Source: Schizophyllum amplum | Lineage: Eukaryota; Basidiomycota; Agaricomycetes; Agaricales; Schizophyllaceae | Length of the DNA stretch: 64,000 nt | Direction of reading: 5' to 3' | Assembly: GCA_007026445.1 (NCBI GenBank) | Contig: VDMD01000002.1 | Location: 2,542,001-2,606,000 of the forward strand | Shown here: in pieces, positions 43,410 to 55,769 of the stretch | Position numbering within the stretch: position 1 is the stretch's first letter | How the letters are laid out: each line of letters begins with the position of its first letter | Notes under the pieces: model-generated | Databases searched by the model: none | Told to the model about the DNA's origin: nothing | Seen by the model: the letters and a program-made list of their open reading frames with translations, nothing else | Position numbers and translations under genes: made by a program

Positions 43410-44682
43410 GACGACTGATGAGAAGGACCGGGTGGACGAGGACGACCGGAGGATTGGACGGCTGAGGGATGGAGAAACCGTGGTCGACCGGCGGCTACTT
43501 ATATAGTGCGCACTTATCGAGCGCGGCTACAGTGGCTGGCGGCGGACACATGCTCAAAAGACTCCCGTATCTCGTCTCCATCATGTCACCAAATGCGGGG
43601 CTGCGTGGTTACAGCGCTGGGCTGCGCTGGGACGTGGCGCATGTCGCGCGCCCGCGTTCGGCATGTATGGCCTCAATCTGGCTCAATGGACGCTTCGACA
43701 CGTACCATCCGTTTTTACGCCTATCTGTCGTCCAGCACAATCGCGATATTCGCTGTCTTCCACCTGTCGCCTCCCCGACGCAGCCCGACGCCTCTTCTCG
43801 ATGACCCAAGACATGGAAGCATCCGCATCGCGCACGGGCGCTTCCATCGGCGAGCATTGATCTGTCCAAATTGAACAACCCATGTGTCACAGAGGTCAAT
43901 GAAGTGGATGACCACGCGAACTGACAGATAGAGGGAACGGCCTATCCTGGTCCAGGTATGGGCGGTCGAAGTGCGCACAAGGCGGGCATACAATGAGCAG
44001 CGCCTCCCGCGCTCTCCCGCGCGCCTTGCTCCACAGCCGCGCAAGGATCGTCGCGTGAAAACGTCCAGGTCCGTCCCGATTCCAGTGCAAGTCCACGGGC
44101 CGCCACCGGAAACTCGAGCGTGCAACGGGCTTGGCATCTCTTCGCGGGCGGTTGAGTGGGTGCTCGATTTGGGGGGTTCAGCTAGCGAGGACATCGAGGG
44201 CACGAGGTTATCAACGGGCGTACGAAGTTCAGAAGGTGCACGGAGAGATAGCGCACCGAACGTCGGGCGAGGGCTGGCTGAGGGGAACGTGAAACCCATC
44301 AGTGCACCTCCTCATGTAAAGTTTGACTTTTGACTGGAAAGCACCGCCAGGCAGCGCCCGCAATGCCACTTGAAGTGAAGAATCTTCTCTGGTCTCCAGG
44401 TGTCACGGGCAGCCCTTTTTGAGTGGACTTAGCCGCACTCCAAGCCTTCCTACAAATAGAAGCTCGTAGGCGCCGGAACTGTAGGAGCATGGCTTACATA
44501 GACGAGTTGGAAGCAGTCTGGCAGAGCTGAAGTCAAGTTTAGTCAAGTTGAAGTTCGAAAGCAATGGTTATCGTGAGAACAATCTCTACCGGCCCGACTT
44601 CCGATGTGGGCAAGATTCACGTGTTTACCCTTCCCCTCCTCCTCGACGTGACGGCGACGCGGAAACAGCGCCGGCGGACGCC
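43410..44682. other. 1.27-kb divergent intergenic region
   Basis: Between the metalloprotease and ACBP starts. A TATA box serves the protease side. Open frames up to 192 codons (minus 43721-44299) look like chance in GC-rich DNA: Arg/Ser-rich, no domain, no splice-supported extension. No RNA gene seen. Confidence 0.4.
43498..43505 (-). promoter_or_regulatory. TATA box of the metalloprotease gene
   Basis: TATATAAG on the minus strand, about 90 bases upstream of the metalloprotease ATG. Consistent with an inducible secreted enzyme. Confidence 0.5.
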
Positions 44683-46219
44683 ATGTCGCGCGAACTAATT
44701 GACGCCCAATTTGAACGTGCTGTAGAGATTGTGCAGGGCCTGCCGAAGACGGGCCCCATCCAGACGGACTATGAGGAAAAACTCACAATGTACAGGTGAG
44801 CTGGGTGACCCTAGCACACGATCGGAGACTGACATGTCTTCAATCTAGCCTTTATAAGCAGGGTGGGTTACAGCAGGATTCACTGCGGTAGCTTTGCTTA
44901 CACGGATGTAGCGACTGTGGGAAACGTCAAGTCTCCTCGCCCGGGCATCTGGGATATGCTGGGGCGGGCGAAGTGGTGAGTTGCTGGTGCACTCGAATGG
45001 ACCTCGCCTGACCAAGTGCCAGGGATGCATGGGCGAAGCACAAGGACCTGACGCCTCTGGAGGCTAAATGGCTCTACGTCGACGCGTTGCTGAAGGTGAA
45101 TATGCACGCGCGTATCGCCGGCGCACGACTCACCCCAATGCGCACCAGGTCCTCCGCAAATACGGCGACAAAACCATCGCAATGAACTTTGTCAAGGAGC
45201 TCGAATCATTTGGCAACAGCCCCTCACATCACACTATGATCGGTATGTGCCCACATCCGCACCTATCATCCCTCTTGACTGAGCGTCGTATAGCATCTCG
45301 ATCCCGAGCCTCTTCTTCCTCCGGCTCGACCGTGTCAGACAAACCCTCGCCCATTCAATACCCCCACCCAAACCTAATGTCTCCTACCCGTCACCCAAAC
45401 CTCATGTCCCCCACCCGTCACCCCCAGCCAGACTCCAGCTCCGGCGAGGAAGAGGACGAAGAGGACGACGAGTACGCGCACGAAGAAGAGTCTCGGCACA
45501 GCGTCCCCGCCCTCTCCGTCGTTACCCAATTCAACCGCGACCGTCCCCCCTCCTCCGCCCCCAGCCCCCGCTTCTATACCCCGCGCCCCGGAATGAACGC
45601 CGTTCCCGCCACCCAGCCGCAGCCCACCTTTGAGACGCCCTCTGCCTTCGCGGACGCTATCCCGCCGTCGCCCGCCGTGTACCCCAGCATGTACACCGCG
45701 GGACCGCGATCGAATCCCTCGCCCACGCCGCGCGGTTACCAGAGCTTCTCCGCCGGCGGCGCCTTGCGTGGGTCGGGCCCGTACGACCCCGTGCGCCCGC
45801 CGTCGCGCCTGACGCTCGAGATTGCGGTGCAGAGCATCCAGGCGCACCTTGCCGCGCTCTCGGAGCGCCTCGAGCTGATCGAGCAGCTGCAAGTGCCCGC
45901 GGCGCGCAGTCCCACCAACACCCTTCGCCGGGCATACGATTTAGAGGATATGGGGCTGTGGTCGCTGGTCGTGCGCCCCCTGTCGAGCACGGCGGAGCGC
46001 TTGAAGGATTTTTTTGCGAGGAATGATACGCGCTCGCCGGCGCAGGTCATTTTGCGGCGACTCTGTCTGGATGCCTCGTTCTTGCTGTGCGTCGTCATGT
46101 TGATTCGTACGGTCTGGCGGCGTAGTGGTGTACGGAGGCGGGAAGTGATTTCTGCGCTGATTGTTCTGTGGAGGGCGATACTAGGCAGGAAGCAACGCGC
46201 GATGCATAGTCGCGCGTGA
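44683..46219 (+). CDS. Acyl-CoA-binding protein with C-terminal membrane anchor (Atg37/ACBD5-like)
   Basis: Binds long-chain acyl-CoA. The ACBD5/Atg37 class sits in peroxisomal membranes and takes part in pexophagy and lipid transfer. The start at 44683 gives MSRELIDAQFERAVEIVQGL. The ACB domain follows with LYKQATVGNVKSPRPGIWDM, LGRAKWDAWAKHKDLTPLEA and KWLYVDALLKVLRKYG. The LYKQ core sits in a 14-nt exon (44849-44862). A long Ser/Pro-rich linker carries a duplicated 9-mer. A helical segment (LTLEIAVQSIQAHLAALSER) and a C-terminal hydrophobic stretch (DASFLLCVVMLIRTVW) followed by basic residues complete it. This domain order is that of Atg37. Peroxisome targeting is inferred from family, not seen. 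Confidence 0.85.
44849..44862 (+). other. 14-nt microexon encoding the LYKQ core of the ACB domain
   Basis: CCTTTATAAGCAGG lies between introns 44796-44848 and 44863-44911. Joining gives S-L-Y-K-Q-A-T. Exon 1 (113 nt) plus 14 nt leaves phase 1, matching exon 3 (CG ACT GTG). Confidence 0.85.
45365..45418 (+). repeat. Two-copy 27-bp tandem repeat in the ACBP linker
   Basis: Two units of 27 bases, each encoding HPNLMSPTR, followed by a third partial HP. Three silent-looking differences separate the copies. Confidence 0.9.
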
Positions 46220-46441
46220 GGAGAGTATGAGGAGACATATACAGGTTCTCGATGTATGCTATGATCTATCGACACGGTAATAATGTATGACCATAATGAA
46301 CATACTACATAGTCATGAGAAGCGTTGTGCGCGGCAGCTTAGGCATCGTTCAAACGAACATTGGAACATGCGTTCTTCAATTTATCATCTGCGATCAAAG
46401 CTTTTACAAGTACAGTTGTTTGCTATTTCAACGTCCAACGC

Positions 46442-48349
<1,908 letters not shown>

Positions 48350-49040
48350 ATGTCGTTTGATAATGTCTATTACAAGAGGGTGAGTACTCTAAGACACGCG
48401 CTTGTCATGCAGTTATGCAGACGTGCGCTGGTCAGACTACAGCGACAGCAAAGGCATGCTTTGTTTGCTACAAACCGACGACGACCGTGCTCGCGACCAT
48501 AAACACGACCGACTTCCTGTACACATGCCCGGGCCACCTTACCGACCCCAGTTTCGCGACGCAGGTCCAGGGCACGCCGGGGACTGCGAGGAGTGCTGTA
48601 AGCGCTGAGGAGATCGCGAGAGTCAAGGCAGAGTACGAGGACAAGCAGAAACGCAGGCAGGAGAAGGATCCGAAGGCGAAAGAAGACAAGCCAGCAGCAG
48701 GCGACACCGGTTCGTTCTTTGGGCTCTTCAAGGGGGCGGGGGCGGGGGCGGAGAACAAGGAGAAGGAGAAGGAGAAGGCGGAAGAGCCGAAAGCGAGCTC
48801 ACCGGCGCCACCTGGCAGCATGCCCTCCTCGCCGTCCCCTGCGCCCGCGACGCCCACCCATCAGCGCTACGCTCTTCACCGCGACTTCTTTGCGAGTTGC
48901 GTACCCTGGCATTTCAGCCAAAACGCTGCTGATGCACAGTTTCAGTGCGTCAGGCCGAGCATCGCAAGCGCCGACAGGCTGCTCAGGCAAAAGAGCTTGC
49001 GCCGCGTTTGCCGCATGCGCCTTGGGGAGCAACGTCGTAG
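48350..49040 (+). CDS. VFA1: Vps4-associated protein 1
   Basis: Small cytosolic protein that binds and stimulates the ESCRT ATPase Vps4 in yeast. The start at 48350 gives MSFDNVYYKR, then an intron and TCAGQTTATAKACFVCYKPT. The Cys pairs CFVCYKP and YTCPGHL form the likely N-terminal zinc ribbon. A Lys/Glu-rich coiled-coil middle (AEEIARVKAEYEDKQKRRQE) and a Gly/Ala-Pro linker follow. The C-terminal Vps4-binding tail QRYALHRDFFAMRQAEHRKR is split by a 55-nt intron. It stops at 49040 (WGATS). The two-block layout is that of Vfa1. Confidence 0.85.
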
Positions 49041-49451
49041 AATTGTGTCTCATACTCTGTACTTGACTGATGATATTGCACGCGTATTTTTTTGGGTTAG
49101 AAGAGAAGTCTCCGGCCCCCAGCAGTGCTGGTGTGAGCATTCTGAGCGAAAGAGGCGCTGAGGTGATCGTACAAACAAAGCGTGCAAATTCAGACCGACG
49201 CGGACCGCGCCCCGCTATTCCTTCGTTCCGACTCTCACGTCGTCGCCACACTCGTCGTTCCTTCGCGAGAGCATTGATACATTGAACATTGGAACGGATT
49301 GAGCGCTTGGCTCAGAGGAGTAGAGACTGAACGAACAGGTTCGCAGCACTTTGTTCCAGCGAAAGGGAGCGCGTCAACTGACCGAAAACTAGCTGCAACC
49401 GGTCTTGGACTTCTTTCTCCGTACGAAGCATCGTGCGACGATCCCTACATC
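49041..49451. other. Spacer and probable leader, nothing recognised
   Basis: 411 bases holding the VFA1 3' end and the leader of the next gene. The frame is open upstream of 49452 but contains no ATG. Confidence 0.4.
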
Positions 49452-52400
49452 ATGCATAAAAATCCGTTTGTTCCTCAACCGACCTACACACATCAGCAGC
49501 CACCTCTTCCACCCGGTCCTCCTCCCGCCCAGCCCACACCCCAAGACTACTCGGCGTACTGGGCAGCAGCGGCAGCCGCGCAAAGTGCGGCGCACCCCCA
49601 ACCACCCACCGTCGGGAATTACAGCGCACAATGGCAGCCTCCGCAGCCCGCGCAAGCCCCGCGTCCGACACCGGAGCAGTCTGCATTATACGCAAACTAC
49701 GGCTACGGTCCCAATTGGCGCCCACAGCAGCAGCAGCAGCAGCAGCAAGCTCAGCAGGGCCAAGTCCAACAACAGTATATGCCTCCTCAGCCTACAGCGC
49801 AGGCCCCGCCGCAGCCTTATCAACAATACCAGGCGCAACCAGCGTACCAGCCCTACGTTCCCCAGGCAGGCGCACCCGCGCAGCCCTTCCCCCAAACCCC
49901 GCCCGTCACACCCCAATTCCAACTCGCTCCGCAGCAGCCATATGCACCACCCCAGCAGCCGCGCGGGTTACAGCACTCGCCGCCCGCCAATTTCCCTCCC
50001 GCCAAGCGCCAGCGCTTCGACGGGCCTAACCAAGCGCAGATGCGCTCGCCCGTGCAGCAGCAGCCTCCTCCCTTCGCGCCCTCTGGCCCTTCGTTCAACG
50101 CCGGCTTCAACGGCGGACCCGCGCGCGGCGGTCCCCCGCTCGGCCCTGCGAACCAGCGCGGTCGCGGCGGGGGCATGATGGGCCTTCGCGGCGGCCGCGG
50201 TGGTGCGATGGGTGGGATGGGCGCGATGGGCGTGAACCGTGGCGGGATGAACAACCGCAACATGCGCATGGGGCCCTCGTTCGTGGCCAACGGACCGCCT
50301 CGCGGCGGGATGGCGCCTCTGCGCGGGCAGGCGTCGCGCGGTAACTTTGGTGGTAACAACAACATTAACAACAACAACAACAACATGCGTGGACGCGGGT
50401 CGTTTAACAACGGTCCGGGCGGTGGGCTACGCGGCAGGGGCGCGATGCACGGCGTGCCTGCGAAGCCTCTCGGGGCGCGCGACGCGATGAATGCGAGCAC
50501 GGGCAGTCTGAAGAAAGAAGAGAACCGACGGACGTTGACGGACTTCAAAATGATTGGCTTTGAGCTGCTCGAGCTTGGATGGGAGTGGGGCGCGAAGCCG
50601 ATACCGAAGCCAGCTGAGGTTGAGGAGCAGAAGGAGAACGAAGAGCAGAAGGACGAAGTCGAGCATAAGGACGTCACGTCGGAAGTGGAGGTTAAGAAGG
50701 AGGGCGAAGAGACGTCCATCAGTGCGCCGACTGAGGAGGTTGCGCCGCCTGCGGCGGATGACCAGGCGAAGATGCAGGAGACGCACGAGTCTGAACCAGC
50801 TACGGAAGGCAAGGAACAGGCGGGTGCCGGTACTACGGGACCGAGCGCGCTACCTCCCAAGCCGCAGACGCAGGCCTTCCCTCTTCCCCCAAAACCTGTC
50901 TTCGAAGAATCATCGTCACAACCCGCAGAAGGCGCCGCTCCCTCACTTCCGACTGGTCCGCGTGCTGATGCGGCGAACGCCTCAGGACAAGCTCCTATAC
51001 CACCTTCTCGCATCCGGCTGTACTTCCACACGCCCGCTGCGGCGGACGAAGGCGGGTCGTTCACGTTCGGATCGACGTCGGCGGGGGAGACGCGCAAGGG
51101 GAAGCGCAAAAAGATCGAGGACGATGATGGGGACGACGCGGAGGATGGGCGCAAGCGCCCGCTGCCGCCACACTTAGCCAATGGCTACCACGACGACCGC
51201 TCCAGCGTCGCGCCCAGTGTCGCGCCCAGCGTCGCAGAAGGTAGCGAGGGCGGAGACTGGCTCATGGCCGCCATAACGGAGGGCGCGAGCCAAGGGGGCT
51301 CCGAGACCGGCGCGCCCGTGTCAGAGAATGGTGAGTCTTCTCTTTCTTCAACACGTTTTCACGACATCCTGGGCTATACCGGCGAGGCTGAAGCCCGTCG
51401 CCCTCGCGCCCGCTGACTTTGCGCTCTCAAGGCATGAATGGCGATGTGGCTATGCGTGCGCCAGATGACTCGGTTGAGGGCGGGGACACCGCGAAAGAGA
51501 GTGCATCTACACGAGAGACTGCGCCCACTGCCGATACATCGGGAGGGGCCGCTACTTTGGGAGGGTCGAAGGTCGAGGAACGTGATGCTGCTGCTGCTGT
51601 TGTTGGACCCCCTTCTGCTGCGATGGATATGTCTGCGCCGCCGCCGCAGACGCCTTCACTGTCCGTGCTCACGTTTTTCTCATGCCCTGCTCGCTCCTCA
51701 TGTCGATGTTTCCGCTTCCAGACTACAGGGTGCTGATCAGCCTAGGACTACTGATGTGCAGGTACCGACGCAGCCGAACAGCCCGGCGGTGGGCGCGTTA
51801 CCGACGCCGACCGACCCTACGCCGCTCGTGCTGGAAAGCCAAATGAAGACAGAGGGCCGGGACAGCGAAGTCCCGGATGTCGAACCATCGCAGGCGACAG
51901 AACCGCCCGAGAGCCAGGTCATCGAGAGCCAGGCGACGGAGCCGGATAGCCCGCCTGTTGAGAGCCAGCCCGCGGCTGCACCGTCCGAAGTGGGGGCTCC
52001 GCACGCGCCCGATGGCGATGTTCAGATGGCTGGCCCGACTACCCAGACTGCGCCTTCGTTGAAGAAGACGGACGCTCCTGTACGCACACCGTCGGCCAAC
52101 CGCTTGTCGATCTCGTACGCCGGCGGCACACGAAGGCTTATCGTCGACGCCGACATCGTACAACATCTCAAGCTGTATCGCAAGGAAGGTCGGATGGAGG
52201 TGCTTATCAACATCGAAAGGAACGGCGACGATGTCCGTGGTATACTCGTGAGTTCTTTAGTCACCCTGAATATCCGGCATGTTCTGATAATGTTGACAAG
52301 GTTGAATGCCTCACCGAGCCGGAGACTCTTTACTTGACCATGCAGACTATAACCGACATGGCAGAGAAAGACCAGACGATCCCGCCTCTGGCACGACTGG

Positions 52401-53076
52401 TGGACCTGCCGACGCAGCTCACCTTGGTCGCGTACATGGACACTGAGCGTCCTTTGTCCGAGGCCAAGTGGGCACGGACAGGCGACGTGCAGGAGTGGCT
52501 CAAGAGCATGTTCGGACGCATGTTCTGGGTCGCTGCTGGTGCCGACAACGGCTGGGAAAAACGTATCATTGTCATGGACCCAGATCCAGTATGAATTTCG
52601 CTTCGTGCATCGTTTCGTCTACTAACTTGCTGCAGCTACCGACAATATACACGGTTCTGGACGGCTGGGCGGCGAGCGCGGGCGTTGGTACACCGCCCGA
52701 GCGACAGCGGTTCCTGAAGACACATATGTGCGAAATGGACAACATACTCGAGGTTCTCCTGCGTCTCGTGCGCGGGGAACGTGCCACGACGCACGCACAG
52801 AACGGCCCCGCCATCCCGATTTCGACGCTCTCAGGGCCCCTCCTTTCAGCGCACAACGAGCACCCTGCTCATGCGAACCAGCAGACGCACGTCTCGCTTG
52901 CGGTCATTGCACTCTTCCGGATGACCCTGGACTATGCGCGGAGGGCGGTTGGTCAGCATGCGAAGAAGGAGGTCGAGGATCGGATGGGGGAGATCATCAA
53001 GTGCATCCCGAATCATCTGGTGTACAAGAGTCTCGACGGCATTTTCAAAGAGTGGAAGGTGGAGAAGCGAAGGTGA
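49452..53076 (+). CDS. Large Q/P-rich, RGG-rich protein with a conserved-looking C-terminal domain
   Basis: I do not recognise the family. The first in-frame ATG is 49452 (MHKNPFVPQPTYTHQQPPLP). Residues about 1-230 are Gln/Pro/Tyr/Ala-rich and prion-like, with a seven-CAG run at 49726-49746. Residues about 235-350 are a Gly/Arg/Met-rich RGG region (RGRGGGMMGLRGGRGGAMGG) with an Asn run. An acidic, disordered middle follows. The last 300 residues look folded: RLSISYAGGTRRLIVDADIV, QHLKLYRKEGRMEVLINIER, EWLKSMFGRMFWVAAGAD, LPTIYTVLDGWAASAGVGTP and HVSLAVIALFRMTLDYARRA. It ends KEWKVEKRR at 53076. Five exons are supported. Composition suggests an RNA-associated, condensate-forming protein; that is inference. 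Confidence 0.75.
49726..49746 (+). repeat. Seven-copy CAG run (poly-Gln)
   Basis: Seven uninterrupted CAG codons followed by CAA and further Gln codons, inside the Q-rich region. Confidence 0.9.
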
Positions 53077-53305
53077 TTCTTGTTGTTTTATTGCGCTGTA
53101 TAGCTTGCACGGTGTCTCGTCTCCTTTCTTTGTGTCACAGAATGCATTCATGTCTTGAGAACCCGTTTTTCCCTGTGCTTGCCTGGTGTTTGGCCAGAAG
53201 TCGAACCCCGCTCGCAGGAGACTTCACGTGCTCCGAATGTCAACCGTGGGAGAATCGCCTCCGATCAACCACGATCACCCTTGCCATTGTGCTCTAACGT
53301 TCATC

Positions 53306-54573
53306 ATGTCCTCCCTCACCATCGCCTCTCCCGCAGACTTTCATGTACACCTCCGACAGGGCTCGCTATGCAAGCTCACGACCCCCCATGTCAAGCAAGG
53401 GGGCTTTGATCTGGCCTATGTCATGGTACACCGCGCACTCAAAGATCCGCTGCTTGGGTTGACCGCGCGATGCGCCAGCCGAATCTGAAGCCGCCGGTCA
53501 CCAATGTCGAGCAGGCGCTTGCCTACAAAGCCGAGCTGGAGGCTATCGACTCAAGCGTCGAATACCTCATGACGCTGTACTTGTCCCCAGAACTGACTCC
53601 CGAGGAAATTAGGAAGGCCAAGGTCGCAGGGATTACAGGTGAGCGTGCTTCCCTTCTCGGTTTCCCTCAAATATATCTACAGGAAATTGCAGGTGTTAAG
53701 TCGTACCCACGTGGTGTGACGACCAACTCAGACGGCGGTATCGAGTCCTACGAGGCGTACTACCCTGTATTCGCCGCGATGGAGGAGGAAGATATGGTAC
53801 TCAACCTGCACGGTGAAGTGCCGTCCGACGCGGATACAGTAAGTGTCTCCACCTATTTCGCTTTCATGTTATTGAGGCGTAGCTAGGACACGCACGTGCT
53901 GAACGCCGAGGCGCGCTTCCTGCCGCACCTGCACAAACTACACGCACGGTTTCCTGCGCTGCGCATCGTGCTTGAGCATGCGACGACGCGAGCGGCGATC
54001 GACGCAGTACGCGCGTGCGGCCCGACAGTCGCGGCCACAATCACGGCCCACCACCTCGCGCTGGTCGTGGACGACTGGGCTGGCCAGTCGTGGAACTTCT
54101 GCAAACCCGTGGCGAAATTCCCCAGTGACCGCACTGCGCTGCGCGAGGTTATTCGTGAAGGTGCGCGTATCGCCCACGTTTGAATACTGTCGGAAGAGTG
54201 CCGACGCGTCTGAACAGGCCACCCGCGCGTCTTCCTGGGCTCAGACTCTGCACCGCATCCACCACACTCCAAGTCGGTGAGTAGCCCAGATCACGGGTGT
54301 GCGGCCGGCATATACACGTCGCCCGTGCTGCTGCCCCTTGTTGCGCACCTGCTCGAGTCTTTCGGCGCGCTTGACCGGCTGGAGGGCTTCGTGAGCACTT
54401 TCGGGCGACGCTTCTATAAGCGGGAGCTTTCGGCGGATGCGGCCCCGCCATCGGTGCAACTGCGCAAGGTTCCAGAAGGGAATACTATAGAGAAGGAATA
54501 CACATCAGCGGACGACTCGCTCGTGCCGTTCTGGGCAGGAAAGCAGATTGGCTGGGAGATTGTGCGGTCTTGA
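53306..54573 (+). CDS. URA4: Dihydroorotase
   Basis: Zinc amidohydrolase of pyrimidine synthesis, closing carbamoyl aspartate to dihydroorotate. The start at 53306 gives MSSLTIASPADFHVHLRQGS, with the HxH zinc pair. After an intron comes VMPNLKPPVTNVEQA. The lysine expected to be carbamylated is in GVKSYPRGVTTNS. Further ligands are in LNLHGE, IVLEHATTRAAID and VFLGSDSAPHPPHSK, the last with the catalytic Asp. FYKRELSADAAPPSVQLRKV leads to the C-terminus SLVPFWAGKQIGWEIVRS. The stop is at 54573. Five exons. Type II (PyrC/Ura4) enzyme, separate from the CAD-like Ura2. All ligands present. Confidence 0.95.
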
Positions 54574-55769
54574 AGTGAGGGTGCGTCGGTCCATATCGAG
54601 TGGGGTTCTCGCGCGCTAATGAACACATAGTGAATACTCATATCAGCGGTCGGGTTACCTGCCTGAGAAGTTCGACAGAGGGTGTGAGTAATGGCGTGAT
54701 GAAGGAGACGTGCAAAGATGCTAATGAAACTCATCCGCAGGTACAGATAAATACGCGATAAATAGGAGCTGTGCAACAGCCAGCAAATACAGGCCCCGAG
54801 ACCTGCTCGAGACATACTACAGAACGACAGAACAACACAGAATGATGCGGCGGTGCCTGCTAAATATGAACACAGCTGCCAGCTACTCAGAGATATCCCG
54901 ATGCCCGCGGGAATATGAGGCCCAACGCGTTGCTCGATGATGAGGCGTATGTCGAGGCCGACGCACAGGATGCAGGCGGCGTATTGGGTACCCGCGGGAG
55001 AGCGCGGCGGGGCCGGTGCGGCGCCGTGTCTTGGCCTCCCAGTGGCTGCTGCGCAGGAGGCTTGGGAAGAGGACGGACAGAGGTCCGTCTCTGCGGCTTC
55101 GCCCTCCCTTTTCCTTTTGCGGTGCTGCTGCTGGACGCCGTATTGTCTCCGAGGTTGGCGCTGGCGAATGCGCTGGGCGGTGGTAAGTCTTTTGGAACAT
55201 ATCGACTGCCATGTCGCATACTTACTTGAGTACTGCGGCGTGGATGAGGTCGGACGAATCACGGATGGACTCGCTCAGCAGGTCGTCGAGGGTGAAGGCG
55301 AGCGAGGGTGACATGTCTTCAATCGCCGCAAGCACGCCCTCAGAGCTGATGCTCAGGCAGAGGGAGGGACGGTCGGTGTGCGACATGGGTAAACAAGAGG
55401 GACACAGAATTGGGATACTAGGCCAACACTGGCCAGCCAGCTCCGTGTATATAAGCACTTCACCGTGTCCGCCCAAACACCTGCCGAATCGAAGTCAAAC
55501 AGTCACACCCTCACGCCCGTGATTGCCTGACCCGTCGCATCTTGGCGCCATCTTGACCGGTGCCTCCGAGCTGTCGGCAGCAGCAGTGCCAGCCTGCGAT
55601 GTGGGCTGTATTTGTACGCGCTCACCGGTCGGGTAAACGGACATACCTATATATGTGGACATTCGCACTCGGTCACACCGAGAACAAAGACGAAAGACAA
55701 AGCTTGCCTAATCCGGCACATCGATCAGTTCTCCTGCACCTCCATCACAATAGGCGCGCACTGCCCGCC
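54574..55769. other. 1.2-kb region between dihydroorotase and the methyltransferase
   Basis: Contains one weak candidate gene on the minus strand (54887-55386) and the promoter of the methyltransferase. A TATATAAG occurs at about 55447-55454 on the plus strand, 320 bases before that gene. Confidence 0.4.
54887..55386 (-). CDS. Hypothetical small protein (low confidence)
   Basis: A start at 55386 reads MSHTDRPSLCLSISSEGVLA, then AIEDMSPSLAFTLDDLLSES and IRDSSDLIHAAVLK, which has the look of a real helical protein. It meets a GTAAGT donor near 55225. The most protein-like downstream frame is DLPPPSAFASANLGDNTASS and a Pro/Ser-rich tail ending FPRASGYL at 54887. I cannot find an acceptor of normal intron length that joins the two in phase. 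The first exon is plausible, the rest uncertain. No family recognised. Confidence 0.35.

Noticed and set aside
43721..44299. 192-codon minus-strand ORF
   Set aside because: Arg/Ser-rich, no recognisable motif, overlaps the likely promoter of the metalloprotease.
49299..49451. Start of the Q/RGG protein at 49299
   Set aside because: The codon is TTG; 49452 is the first ATG in frame.
49853..51181. 442-codon minus-strand ORF
   Set aside because: It is the mirror of the Q/P/RGG-rich gene; its Ser/Pro/Ala-rich residues follow from GC-rich codons on the other strand.
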